This document shows, in pieces, positions 25,428 to 33,999 of a stretch of 64,000 nucleotides of DNA. Position 1 is the first letter of the stretch; every line of letters begins with the position of its first letter. Both the position numbers and the translations under genes were made by a program. This DNA is from an uncultured Halorubrum sp. (GTDB lineage Archaea; Halobacteriota; Halobacteria; Halobacteriales; Haloferacaceae): NCBI RefSeq assembly GCF_937146585.1, contig NZ_CAKZRO010000052.1, positions 23,222 to 87,221 on the forward strand. The letters run 5' to 3'. The notes under the pieces were generated by a model. That model had not been told where the DNA came from, ran no database searches, and saw nothing but the letters and a program-made list of their open reading frames with translations.

Positions 25428-27350
25428 TTACTCCGCCGCGACGACCGGGATCGACACCGTCACGCGCGTCCCGCGCGGCGCCCGCTCGGCGTACGTCACG
25501 TCGGCGCCGACCGCGGCGGCACCCCACGCGACGACCCACAGCCCCAGCCCCGAGCCGTGTTCGAGGGCGGTCTCGCGACCCGACTCGACCGCCTCGACCT
25601 CGTGTTCCGGGATCCCGGGACCGTCGTCCGCGACGGTGAGGACGAACCGCGCGTCGCGGCCGGAGTCGCTCTCGTCGCTCCCGTCACCGCCGTCGCGATC
25701 CCCCTCCAGCCGGAGCGCGGCTCGCACCCACGCGCCGCCGTCGTCGCGCTCGGTCCCCTCGCCGTCGTGGTGGTCGAGCGCGTTCTCCACGGTGTTCTCG
25801 ACGACCGCGCGGAGCGCGTCCGCCCGGACCCGCGTGACCCACGCGTCGGCGTCCCGGGCCCCGTCGGTCGTCCCCTCGTCGGCGGCGGTCGCCGCCCCGC
25901 CGTCGGCGGTCGTCGGCTCGGTGGCCGTCGTCTCGGCGTCGGCGGTCGTCGGCTCGCCCCCGATCGCGAGTTCGATCGTCGCGTCCCCGTCGCGCTCGCG
26001 GGCGTCCGCGACGACCGAGTCGAGGAGTTCGCGGACGTCCGTCGCCGCCGGCTCGCGGTCGGTGAGGAGCCGCTCGACGGTCCCGGCCTTCTCGCCGAGC
26101 GCGGCCAGCGCGCCGGCGCGGCGCTCGACCGCGTCGGCCATCTGGACGAACTCCGGGTCGTCGAGCCGGTCGCGGAGGATCTCGCCGTACCCGTGGACGA
26201 CGCCCGCGTCGTTGCGGAGGTTGTGCCGCAGGATGCGGTTGAGCACCTCGAGCTGCTGCCGCCGCCGCTCGCGCTCGGTGACGTCGGAGAGGACGAGCGT
26301 GTACCCGACGTGGGTCCCGTTGGGGTCGGTGAGCCGGGAGACCGACACCGCGTACGTGCGGGGCCGGGCCGCGTCGGCGACGTCGATCTCGACCGTCTCG
26401 CGGGAAACGCTCTCGTCAGGGCCGGCGTCGCCGTCCGACGCCCGCGTCTCCCCCTCGTCGACTCCGACCGGCAGGTCGAGGAAGTCGGCGAGCGGCCGGT
26501 CGCGAGCGGTCTCTGCGCCGACGCCCAACACCGCCTCGGCCGCGGGGTTGAGCCGGACGACGCGGTGGTCCAGCCCGAGCGCGACGATGGGGTCCCGCAG
26601 GTCGTCGATGGCGGTGCGCTCGGCGGCGCGGCTGGTCGTCGGGTTCCGTTCGAACATCTCCGCGCGGTTGAACGCGTACGCGTCGAGGAGGACGTGCGGG
26701 ACGAACATGATCGGCGCGAGCTGGAGCTGCGGGACCGGACCGAGCGACAGCGCCCACGCGACCAGGGCGAACCCCGGCGGAATGGGGCTCAGCGCGACCG
26801 CGGCGCTCTCCCGGCGGTAGAGGGGCCCGTAGCTCAGGAGGGTGTCGACGAGGAGGAACACCGCGCTGGCCACGAGGACGGTCTCCGCGGCGACGGTGAG
26901 GTACGCCCACGGCCCGAGCGCGTAGGAGACGGTCTCGACGCCGAAGGCCGGGTCGGGTCCGAAGTCGGTCCAGAAGGCGCCGTGGAGAGAGTTCGTGACC
27001 AGCAGAGCCGTCGAGAGGAGGCCGAACCCGACGATCGTCGCGAACAGGCGGCTCCGGACGACGTCGCTCCGGCCGGTGTACTCCAAGGCGAAGCCGAGGA
27101 AGGTCACGCCGGTCCAGATGATACCGAGCCACGTCGCCGTTTCGAGCAGGGCACGGAGGGCCGGGTCGGCCACGAGCAGCCCGGTCCCGTAGGCGAAACA
27201 CCACGTCGCCTGCGCGGCGAACACGCCGAGGAACCAGTCGACGCCGGGGCGACCGCGGTGTTCGCGGATCGCCCACGCGAGCACGAGCGCCCCCGCCCCG
27301 CCCGCGAGCGAGCCGACGGCGGGCCACGCGGGGACGAGGTCGAGGGCCAT
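25428..27350 (-). CDS. sensor histidine kinase with N-terminal 7TM and PAS domains
   Basis: The 640-residue membrane kinase has an N-terminal region of about 220 residues with seven hydrophobic segments, of the histidine-kinase 7TM type. A PAS domain follows (ALGLDHRVVRLNPAAEAVLG onward). The phospho-acceptor box is RILRHNLRNDAG, in the haloarchaeal HLRND-like form. The HATPase domain has an N box (VVENTVENALDHH) and G boxes (VADDGPGIPEHE, GSGLGLWVVAWG). A Thr/Ala/Asp-rich linker interrupts the catalytic part. The start at 27350 is set by the first membrane span. No response regulator is adjacent, as is common for haloarchaeal orphan kinases. Confidence 0.93.
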   Translation of the reverse strand: MALDLVPAWPAVGSLAGGAGALVLAWAIREHRGRPGVDWFLGVFAAQATWCFAYGTGLLVADPALRALLETATWLGIIWTGVTFLGFALEYTGRSDVVRSRLFATIVGFGLLSTALLVTNSLHGAFWTDFGPDPAFGVETVSYALGPWAYLTVAAETVLVASAVFLLVDTLLSYGPLYRRESAAVALSPIPPGFALVAWALSLGPVPQLQLAPIMFVPHVLLDAYAFNRAEMFERNPTTSRAAERTAIDDLRDPIVALGLDHRVVRLNPAAEAVLGVGAETARDRPLADFLDLPVGVDEGETRASDGDAGPDESVSRETVEIDVADAARPRTYAVSVSRLTDPNGTHVGYTLVLSDVTERERRRQQLEVLNRILRHNLRNDAGVVHGYGEILRDRLDDPEFVQMADAVERRAGALAALGEKAGTVERLLTDREPAATDVRELLDSVVADARERDGDATIELAIGGEPTTADAETTATEPTTADGGAATAADEGTTDGARDADAWVTRVRADALRAVVENTVENALDHHDGEGTERDDGGAWVRAALRLEGDRDGGDGSDESDSGRDARFVLTVADDGPGIPEHEVEAVESGRETALEHGSGLGLWVVAWGAAAVGADVTYAERAPRGTRVTVSIPVVAAE

Positions 27351-27429
27351 TCGTGGAGGTACGACGGCGACGGCGGGGGTAAAACTGTCGTGGGGCGACG
27401 GAGCGCCGCTCGGCACCGGCTCCGACCCG

Positions 27430-28818
27430 TCACTCGTCCCGACGGCGGAACGCGGCGGCCACGGGCACGAGGAGGAGCGCGCCGATCAGGAACGGCGACG
27501 CGACGGCGACGGTGTAGAGGACGGCCATCAGCGGGGGCCCGACGGTCCGGCCGAGGCTCGACGCGCCCTGCGTCACGCCGAAGGCCGCGCCCTGTGCCGC
27601 GTCGTCGGCGGACGAGGAGACGAGCGTCGCCAGCGAGACGTTGACGAGGGCGTTCCCGAGCGAGAGCGCCGCGAGCGCGGCGAGCAGCGCGACCAGCGAG
27701 AGCGTGAGCCACTCCGGGCCGCCGAGGGCGGCGTCGGCGGCGACGCGGTCGACGAGGCCCGTCGCGGGGATGGCGGCGAGCCCCCCGGCGAGGACGACCG
27801 ACCCGGCGGCGACGAGCGTCCGGGAAGAGACGACCCGGGAGAGCCGCCCGACGAGGACGCCCTGGTTCACCGCGCCGAGGACGCCGACGTAGGTGAGCAG
27901 CAGCGCCGCGGCCGTCGCGTCGTAGCCGAACGCGTCCGCGACGTACGGGATGAACATCACCTGAACGCCCGCGAACGCGACGGCGACGACGAAGTACGCG
28001 ACGGTCAGCGGGCGGAGCGCCGCGGAGGCGAGCGCGTCGCGGAACTGACCGATCGCCGTCGTCCGCCGGCCGCCGCCCTCGGCCGCCGACCGCGTCCGCG
28101 TCGGCTCTTGGAGGAAGGCGAACCCGACCGTGACCGCGAGGAAGCTCATCCCCGCCGCCGCGAAGCTCGGCAGGGAGTACGCCGTCGCCGGGACGAACGC
28201 CGGGAGGAGCGCGTCGGCGCGGGCGACGACGGCGTCGGCGGCGAGGAGGCCGCCGATCGCCGGCCCGAAGACGAACCCGAGCCCGAACGCGGCGCCGACG
28301 AGTCCGAGCGCCCCGGCCCGGCGGTCGACGGGGGTGATGTCCGCGACGTACGCCTGCGCGGCGGCGATGTTCCCGCCCATCGCGCCCGCGAGCGTCCGGG
28401 AGGCGAACAGCGTCGCCAGCGCCGCGGCGGAGCCGAAGCGCGCCCCCGCCGCCCCGGCGTAGCCGAACGTCACCCACGCCGCGCCGGCGGCCGCGAGCGA
28501 CGCGAGGAGGACGGGGCGACGGCCGATCCGGTCGGAGAGTCGGCCGAGCGTGGGCGCGGCGAGGAACTGCGCGAGCGAGTACGACGCCGCGAGCAGGCCG
28601 ATGTAGGCGTCGCTGACGCCGAATGACCTGACGTAGAAGGGGAGGATCGGGATCACGATCCCGAAGCCGACGAGGTCGATGAACACGACGCCGATCACGA
28701 CCGCCAGCGCGCGGCGCGGGTTGTCGACGGCCGGGGGGCGCTCGGCGTCGGCCGGTGAGGCGGCGTCCGCGGCCTCGTCGTCGGGCCCCGACGCGGCTCC
28801 GGCCTCCGGGTGTGTCAC
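27430..28818 (-). CDS. MFS transporter (TetA-like drug exporter family)
   Basis: The 462-residue membrane protein has about 12 hydrophobic segments. The MFS signature between spans 2 and 3 reads GRLSDRIGRRPVLL. The first-span motif FIDLVGFGIVIPILPFYV is typical of the DHA1 tetracycline-type efflux branch. The first 35 residues are an acidic cytoplasmic tail (PEAGAASGPDDEAADAASP). The substrate cannot be predicted. The gene shares a strand with the upstream DUF7474-like gene (100-base gap) and the downstream histidine kinase (79-base gap). Confidence 0.92.
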   Translation of the reverse strand: MTHPEAGAASGPDDEAADAASPADAERPPAVDNPRRALAVVIGVVFIDLVGFGIVIPILPFYVRSFGVSDAYIGLLAASYSLAQFLAAPTLGRLSDRIGRRPVLLASLAAAGAAWVTFGYAGAAGARFGSAAALATLFASRTLAGAMGGNIAAAQAYVADITPVDRRAGALGLVGAAFGLGFVFGPAIGGLLAADAVVARADALLPAFVPATAYSLPSFAAAGMSFLAVTVGFAFLQEPTRTRSAAEGGGRRTTAIGQFRDALASAALRPLTVAYFVVAVAFAGVQVMFIPYVADAFGYDATAAALLLTYVGVLGAVNQGVLVGRLSRVVSSRTLVAAGSVVLAGGLAAIPATGLVDRVAADAALGGPEWLTLSLVALLAALAALSLGNALVNVSLATLVSSSADDAAQGAAFGVTQGASSLGRTVGPPLMAVLYTVAVASPFLIGALLLVPVAAAFRRRDE

Positions 28819-28918
28819 GGTGGAGAGAGACCCCCCAGAGAGTTAAGTTGGCGCTCGGGTGCGTCGCGAGGGGCTACTGTGGCGCGCCGAGCGGGTCGGG
28901 GCTCCGAGCGAGCCGGGG

Positions 28919-29512
28919 CTACAGGTGTCGCTCGATGACGCGCTTCGCGGCCTGCCCCTTCTCCTTCCAGCCGTACCCCTCGTCGTACACGTGGCGCTTG
29001 GCGTCGACGAGCTCCCCCGGCGTCGACTCCTCGAAGCCGCCGCGGTCCCACGCGCCCGACTCGTGGAGCCACTCGATCACGTTCTCGCGCGTCTCGGGCC
29101 ACGAGAGGCCGACCATCTCGTACCACGCCACCATCGCGAACACCGCGTTGTCGTGACAGCCCGGAACGGAGCCGTGCTCGTAGACGGTGCGCATCGGGTC
29201 GCGGGTGGGCTCGGAGACGCGCTCCTTGAACTCCGCGGCGGTGAGCAGGCGGAGCCGGTCCCCGTCCTCGACGACGCGCTGGTCGCGGCGGAGCGCGCCG
29301 AGCGCGGCCTTGTGGAGCCCGCCCCACTGCGCCGGGACCGCGTCCCGCAGCGCCGCCTCCGGCAGGCCGTCGGGCTCCGCGGACAGCACCGACAGGAGGT
29401 CGGTGTACGCCTTCTCGACGGTCGGCCAGCTCACGCCCTCGAAGTCGCAGTCGGCGTCGTGAAGGCTGTTCGTCGTCCGACAGCCGGGACACGGATAACG
29501 GAACGTCGGCAC
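28919..29512 (-). CDS. haloarchaeal zinc-finger protein (DUF7474-like)
   Basis: The 197-residue soluble protein begins with a single zinc knuckle: [20 protein letters not shown] has a CPGC pair and a later His/Cys. Residues of about 35-90 look like a small winged-helix unit ([19 protein letters not shown]), and the remainder is a helical, Trp-rich domain. I recall this as DUF7474; the function is unknown, and nucleic-acid binding is only a possibility. A GTG start at 29512 is chosen because the zinc motif begins four residues later; the in-frame extension upstream overlaps the divergent mdh promoter. Confidence 0.82.
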   Translation of the reverse strand: MPTFRYPCPGCRTTNSLHDADCDFEGVSWPTVEKAYTDLLSVLSAEPDGLPEAALRDAVPAQWGGLHKAALGALRRDQRVVEDGDRLRLLTAAEFKERVSEPTRDPMRTVYEHGSVPGCHDNAVFAMVAWYEMVGLSWPETRENVIEWLHESGAWDRGGFEESTPGELVDAKRHVYDEGYGWKEKGQAAKRVIERHL

Positions 29513-29587
29513 GAGGCGACGGTTCGACGCCGCGGGAGTTAGGGGTTTCGCGACGACGGTCACGGACGTTGCTGCGGTTCCGAAACG

Positions 29588-29593
29588 TTTACT
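29588..29593 (+). promoter_or_regulatory. TATA-like box of mdh
   Basis: TTTACT is centred about 29 bases before the ATG at 29620. Confidence 0.45.
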
Positions 29594-29619
29594 CACCGCC
29601 CGGTCGCGGATCCAGACGT

Positions 29620-30534
29620 ATGACAAAGGTCAGCGTTATCGGTGCGGCGGGGACCGTCGGAGCCGCGGCCGGCTACAACCTCGCGCTGCGCGACGTGGTC
29701 GACGAGCTCGTCTTCGTCGACATCCCGGACCAGCGCGAGACGACGATCGGACAGGCCGCGGACGCGAACCACGGCGTCGCGTACGACTCGAACACGACCG
29801 TCCGGCAGGGCGAGTACGAGGACACCGCCGGCTCGGACGTCGTCGTCATCACGGCCGGCATCCCGCGCAAGGAGGGACAGACGCGGATCGACCTCGCCGG
29901 CGACAACGCGCCGATCATGGAGGACATCGGCGCCTCGATCGCCGAGCACAACGACGACTTCGTCACCGTCACCACCTCGAACCCGGTCGACCTGCTCAAC
30001 CGCCACCTCTACGAGGCGGGCGACCGCGACCGCCACAAGGTGATCGGCTTCGGCGGCCGACTCGACTCCGCGCGCTTCCGCTACGTCCTCTCCGAGCGCT
30101 TCGACGCGCCCGTCCGGAACGTCGAGGCGACGATCCTCGGCGAGCACGGCGACGCGCAGGCGCCCGTCTTCTCGAAGGTGCGCGTCGACGGCCGCGACCC
30201 GACGTTCGACGCCGACGAGAAAGAGCAGATCCTCGCGGACCTCCAAGAGTCCGCGATGGACGTGATCAGCCGGAAGGGCGCGACGCAGTGGGGGCCGGCG
30301 ACGGGCGTCGCCCACACCGTCGAGGCGATCCTCGAGGACACCGGCGAGGTGCTCCCCTGCTCCGTCGTGCTCGACGGCGAGTACGGCTACGACGACACCG
30401 CGCTCGGCGTGCCGGCGAAGCTCGGCTCGAACGGCGTCGAGGAGGTCGTCGAGTGGGACCTCGACGAGTACGAGGCCGACCTGCTCGACGAGGCCGCCGA
30501 GAAGCTCTCCGAGCAGTACGAGAAGATCGCGTAG
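29620..30534 (+). CDS. mdh: malate dehydrogenase (LDH-like, haloarchaeal)
   Basis: The 304-residue NAD-dependent enzyme interconverts malate and oxaloacetate. It has the length and features of the well-studied Haloarcula marismortui enzyme, an LDH-like tetrameric malate dehydrogenase. The NAD loop GAAGTVG is at 8-14. The substrate loop carries Arg in [12 protein letters not shown] (81-92). Asn is in [11 protein letters not shown], and the catalytic His176 is in ILGEHGDAQ. The strongly acidic surface fits salt adaptation. The ATG at 29620 follows a TATA-like box. Confidence 0.96.
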   Translation: MTKVSVIGAAGTVGAAAGYNLALRDVVDELVFVDIPDQRETTIGQAADANHGVAYDSNTTVRQGEYEDTAGSDVVVITAGIPRKEGQTRIDLAGDNAPIMEDIGASIAEHNDDFVTVTTSNPVDLLNRHLYEAGDRDRHKVIGFGGRLDSARFRYVLSERFDAPVRNVEATILGEHGDAQAPVFSKVRVDGRDPTFDADEKEQILADLQESAMDVISRKGATQWGPATGVAHTVEAILEDTGEVLPCSVVLDGEYGYDDTALGVPAKLGSNGVEEVVEWDLDEYEADLLDEAAEKLSEQYEKIA

Positions 30535-30588
30535 GACCGCGGCCGCCGTCACCACCGTCTTTTTACCACTTCCCGCGCTCGTCAGGGC

Positions 30589-30777
30589 ATGAATCGCGCC
30601 GAGGTCGACACCGACGACCTGCTGAAGGTCGTGTTGCTGCTCGTCGTCGCGTGGCTTCTCCTGGAGATCGTCGAGACGGCCCTCGACATCGCCTCGTGGC
30701 TCCTCGACGCCCTCCCGACGCTGATCGGGGTCGCGCTCGTCGTCGTGATCGCCTTACACCTCACCGACCGGATCTGA
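30589..30777 (+). CDS. small two-span membrane protein
   Basis: The 62-residue protein has two hydrophobic segments (LLKVVLLLVVAWLLLEIVET and LPTLIGVALVVVIALHL) separated by a short amphipathic turn. Its function is unknown; similar short proteins follow mdh in other haloarchaea as I recall, but I would not name a family with certainty. A TCTTTTTACC box at about 30560-30569 lies 25 bases before the ATG, giving its own leaderless promoter. The RNA-ligase-like gene follows after 13 bases. Confidence 0.78.
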   Translation: MNRAEVDTDDLLKVVLLLVVAWLLLEIVETALDIASWLLDALPTLIGVALVVVIALHLTDRI

Positions 30778-30790
30778 GGCGGACCGCGAC

Positions 30791-31396
30791 GTGTTCAGCC
30801 TCAACGTGCCGCTTCCGCCGACGATCGACCGTCTCGCGAGCGATCTCCACCCGAAACTGTCGGGCTTCGACCGGGTCCGCGACCGCCACACGCTCGTCTG
30901 TAAGCGGTTCGGCGTCGACGACGTCCGAAGCGAGGAGCGTGCGGAGGACGGCGAGCACGGAAGAGACGGCGACACCGGGAGAGACGGCGAGCGCGGAGCG
31001 TCTCGGGCGGCCCCGTCCCGACAGCGGGCGCTCGACCGCCTGCGCGACCGCCTCCGTCGGCCGCTCGGGCCCGCCGACCCCTTCGAGGTGACCGTGACCG
31101 GCGTCGACGTCTTCGACGCGCCGCGGTCGGGGTCGCGCCCGGTCGTGTACCTCGCGGTCGAGAGCGGCGGGCTCGACCGGCTCCACCGGCGGCTCTGCGC
31201 GGCGTTCGGTGCGGTCGAGGGCATCGAGGGCGACGACTACGTGCCGCACGTGACGCTGGCGCGCGGCGGCAACCCCGAACCGGGCGCGGTCGCCGACCTC
31301 GTCGGCGCCGCGTTCGACCCGATCCGGTGGCGCGTCCACGCGCTCGACGTGTGGGACCCGGAGTACCGCGAAGTGGCGGCGACGGTCGAGCTGTGA
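30791..31396 (+). CDS. 2H phosphoesterase / RNA ligase-like protein (degenerate first motif)
   Basis: The 201-residue protein belongs to the 2'-5' RNA ligase superfamily. The second HxT motif is intact (YVPHVTLARGGN at about 156-167). The first corresponds to DRHTLVCKRFG, which reads H-T-L rather than H-x-T, so catalysis by the usual two-histidine pair may be altered or lost. A charged low-complexity insert of about 35 residues separates the motifs. The GTG start follows the membrane-protein gene by 13 bases. It differs from the ThpR-like gene at 39381, which keeps both motifs. Confidence 0.82.
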   Translation: MFSLNVPLPPTIDRLASDLHPKLSGFDRVRDRHTLVCKRFGVDDVRSEERAEDGEHGRDGDTGRDGERGASRAAPSRQRALDRLRDRLRRPLGPADPFEVTVTGVDVFDAPRSGSRPVVYLAVESGGLDRLHRRLCAAFGAVEGIEGDDYVPHVTLARGGNPEPGAVADLVGAAFDPIRWRVHALDVWDPEYREVAATVEL

Positions 31397-31441
31397 GCGG
31401 CCGGCGGCCACCGCCGAGACCCGCGCCCGGCGACGGAGCGG

Positions 31442-32149
31442 TCACGCCTCCGGGCGACGGACGCCGCGCAGACAGAGGAACACCGGTTCGCCGGCGGTCC
31501 GGTCGTACTCCTCCGGCGCGGCCTCGCGGAACGCCTCGGTCGGTCGGGGCTCCCGGAGGGCGTCGAGCCGGAATCCGGCGTCGAGCAGGGTGCCGACCAT
31601 CTCGTCGAGCGGTCGCCTGTACAGCGCGGGGCCGACGTCGAACTCCGCCTCTCGGGGCTCGACGTCGAAGTAGTTCGACGCCGCCTCCCGGTTGACTTCC
31701 GAAGCGGGGTGACCGACGGAGGCGACGAGGAAGCCGCCCGGGCGAAGCACGCGGGCGAACTCCTCGAAGGGGTCGCGCCAGTCCTCGACGTAGTCGAGCA
31801 CGCCCGAGCAGACGACGCCGTCGAAGGCGTCTGCGTCGGCGAACGCCAGGGGTTCGGCGACGTCCGCGCAGTGGACCGACGCGTCGTCGCCGAGGCGGGC
31901 GCGCGCCTGCTCGACCATCGCCTCACTGACGTCGCAGCCGACGACCGCGGCCCCCCGATCGCCGAGCCACTCGGCGTACCGACCCGCGCCGCAGCCGGCG
32001 TCCAAGACCCGCAGGCCGTCGACGTCGGGGATCAGCGCGGTCGTCGCGGGGAACTCGTGGTGCGCGTTGTGCGGCTGCGTCTCCGCGACGGACTCGTACT
32101 CGTCGGCTATCGCGTCGTACGCGTCGGCTATCGCGTCGCGCGACGGCAT
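31442..32149 (-). CDS. class I SAM-dependent methyltransferase
   Basis: The 235-residue soluble enzyme has the Rossmann methyltransferase motifs. Motif I is LRVLDAGCGAGRYAEWL, the acidic end of strand 2 is VVGCDVSEAMVEQAR, then VHCADVAEPL and the post-I VLRPGGFLVASVGHPAS. The late region is of the UbiE/Methyltransf_11 type. The substrate is unknown. The ATG at 32149 has a minus-strand ATTTTA box centred about 27 bases upstream. It converges with the RNA-ligase-like gene and is separated from the P450 pair by 103 bases. Confidence 0.9.
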   Translation of the reverse strand: MPSRDAIADAYDAIADEYESVAETQPHNAHHEFPATTALIPDVDGLRVLDAGCGAGRYAEWLGDRGAAVVGCDVSEAMVEQARARLGDDASVHCADVAEPLAFADADAFDGVVCSGVLDYVEDWRDPFEEFARVLRPGGFLVASVGHPASEVNREAASNYFDVEPREAEFDVGPALYRRPLDEMVGTLLDAGFRLDALREPRPTEAFREAAPEEYDRTAGEPVFLCLRGVRRPEA

Positions 32150-32252
32150 CGAGCGGTGTCTCGGCGTCGACGGTAAAATGGGTTCGGGCCGAACGGTCGG
32201 CGGTCGGCGAGGGCGCATCGCGTCGCCCGCCGCTCGACCGGAGCGGCGCCGG

Positions 32253-32432
32253 CTACGGATCGTCGGCGAGGCCCGGTTCCGCGACCGCGTGGTGCGGTCC
32301 CACCGGTCCGTGCGTCGGACAGACGCCGGCGATGGGCGTCGCGTTGAGACAACAGGCCCGCCGTTCGCTCGCGATGACGCCCCGCGAGAGCGGCTCCCCG
32401 CATCGGGCGCAGTACGTCTCGGCGTCGGCCAT
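32253..32432 (-). CDS. 59-residue cysteine-rich protein next to the P450
   Basis: The tiny protein reads MADAETYCARCGEPLSRGV and continues with ERRACCLNATPIAG, VCPTHGPVGPHH. It has a CxxCG knuckle, a CC pair and a final C-x-x-H, enough for one or two metal sites. It begins three bases after the P450 stop codon on the same strand and is therefore almost certainly in its operon. All third positions fit coding use. Possible roles are a metal chaperone, a redox partner or a regulator, but nothing in the sequence decides this. It is below the length cutoff of many gene finders. Confidence 0.72.
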   Translation of the reverse strand: MADAETYCARCGEPLSRGVIASERRACCLNATPIAGVCPTHGPVGPHHAVAEPGLADDP

Positions 32433-32435
32433 CCC

Positions 32436-33830
32436 TCAGCGCTCGCGGATCCGCATCGGCACCGGGTGGTTCGGGTGCATGGTGAGCGAGCCGCGCAGCG
32501 AGAGGTCCGGCCCCTCGTAGCCGAGCTCGTACCGCGAGCAGATCTCGGCGAGGATGATCTTCGCCTCCAGCAGTGAGAACGCCTTGCCGATACAGTGGCG
32601 CGGGCCGCCGCCGAAGGGGAAGAAGGCGAACCGGGGGCGCTCGCTCCGGCGCTGGGGGGCCCAGCGGTCCGGATCGAACGTGTCGGGATTGTCGTACCAC
32701 CGCTCGGACCGGTGGACGACCCACTGCGACACCATCAGCGCGGACCCCTCGGGGATCCGGTACCCCCCCAGTTTCACGTCGAGCTTCGGCTCGCGGAACA
32801 GGGTGTAGACGGGCGGGTAGAGGCGCATCGACTCGTTGAGCACGCGCTCGGTGTACGCCATGTCGCGGACGTCGGCCGCGGTCGGCGGGCCGTCGGCGGT
32901 CGCCGCCTCGGCCTCGCGCTCGACCTCGCGGCGGGCCTCGGGGTGGTTCGAGAGCAGGTAGAACGTGTACGTCAGCGCGAGCGCGGTCGTGTCGTGGCCG
33001 GCGAGCAGCATCGTCACCAGCTCGTCGCGGAGGTTCTCGTCGGTCTGCTCGCCGCGGTCGCGGGCGCGCAGGAGGACGGAGAGCAGGTCCATCGGCAGGT
33101 CGCCGTCGCCGTCGCCCGCGGGGCCGGGCACCGCGACGCCCTCCGAGCCGGCGGGGTCGACGCTCGGGTCGCGCTCGGTCCCCCGGCGGCGGTCGACGAT
33201 CCCGTCGATCACCGACTCGAGGGTGTCGATCGCGGCGTCGAACTCGCGGTTCTCGCGGGTCGGCACCCAGTTCGGGATCAGGAACCGCCGCGGATCGGGC
33301 TCGAAGCGCGCGCCGAGCGGCTCCAGGTTCTCCTGGACGGTCTTCACCTCCTCGTCGGTGATGTCGGCCCCGAACATCGCCGAGACGATGATCTTCACCG
33401 TGAGGCGGGCGACCTCGAGCTGGATGTCGACGACCTCGCCGTCGCGCCAGTCGGCGAGCTGCGACTCGGTGTGCTCGACCATCGTCCCGTCGAGCGCGCC
33501 GATCCGGCGGTTGTGGAACGAGGGGTTCGCGAGCTTGCGCTGGCGCTGCCACGTGTCGCCGTCGCTCATGAGGAGGCCGTCGCCGAGCAGCGTGTCCATC
33601 GCGTCGTCGCCGAACTGGGGTTTCCGGTAGCGTTCGGCGTCGGCGACGAGCACGCGCTCGATGTCGGCGGGGTTCGTGAGCAGGTACGTCTCGCGGGGAC
33701 CGAGGTCGAGCCGCACCACGTCGCCGTAGCTGTCGGCGCAGGCGCGCAGGAAGTCGAAGGGGTCGTCGGCGAACTGGCGACCGTTGCCGAAGAGCGGGTC
33801 GCCGAGCGGTCCGGGCGGCGTAACGGACAT
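32436..33830 (-). CDS. cytochrome P450
   Basis: The 464-residue heme-thiolate monooxygenase has all key motifs: the I-helix AGHDTT (277-282) for oxygen activation, ESMR (333-336) with the ExxR pair, DPDRW near 387-391, and the heme loop FPFGGGPRHCIG (404-415) with ligand Cys413. It is soluble with no membrane anchor and resembles fatty-acid or terpenoid-type (CYP102/CYP4-like) enzymes, so a lipid or carotenoid substrate is plausible but unproven. A low-complexity loop lies at about 216-247. No ferredoxin or reductase gene is adjacent. The TTTAA-type box at 33855-33860 supports the start. Confidence 0.95.
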   Translation of the reverse strand: MSVTPPGPLGDPLFGNGRQFADDPFDFLRACADSYGDVVRLDLGPRETYLLTNPADIERVLVADAERYRKPQFGDDAMDTLLGDGLLMSDGDTWQRQRKLANPSFHNRRIGALDGTMVEHTESQLADWRDGEVVDIQLEVARLTVKIIVSAMFGADITDEEVKTVQENLEPLGARFEPDPRRFLIPNWVPTRENREFDAAIDTLESVIDGIVDRRRGTERDPSVDPAGSEGVAVPGPAGDGDGDLPMDLLSVLLRARDRGEQTDENLRDELVTMLLAGHDTTALALTYTFYLLSNHPEARREVEREAEAATADGPPTAADVRDMAYTERVLNESMRLYPPVYTLFREPKLDVKLGGYRIPEGSALMVSQWVVHRSERWYDNPDTFDPDRWAPQRRSERPRFAFFPFGGGPRHCIGKAFSLLEAKIILAEICSRYELGYEGPDLSLRGSLTMHPNHPVPMRIRER

Positions 33831-33854
33831 ACGAATTCTGGGGGTCGAGCGAGG

Positions 33855-33860
33855 TTAAAC
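33855..33860 (-). promoter_or_regulatory. TATA-like box of the P450 operon
   Basis: On the minus strand GTTTAA is centred about 27 bases before the P450 ATG at 33830, implying a leaderless mRNA for the P450 and the small Cys-rich protein. Confidence 0.45.
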
Positions 33861-33950
33861 GTTCGGCGGGACCGGAAGAACGAGCGAGCGGAAACTGACG
33901 GGAGCCGGGGCAGGAGGAGGTGTGGGTCGGGGTCGGAAAGAGGTGTGAGC

Positions 33951-33976
33951 GGGGCGGGAAGGGGACCGGAACCGGG
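33951..33976 (+). other. G-quadruplex-like tract in a purine-rich intergenic region
   Basis: Four G-runs (GGGG 33951, GGG 33956, GGGG 33961, GGG 33974) with loops of 1, 2 and 9 bases fit a quadruplex pattern on the plus strand. The surrounding 33890-33995 is almost free of pyrimidine runs and contains repeated GGAAAGAGG units. The complementary strand is the pyrimidine-rich 3' end of the transducer transcript. Confidence 0.4.
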
Positions 33977-33999
33977 CCGGAAAGAGGAGTAGAGCGACG

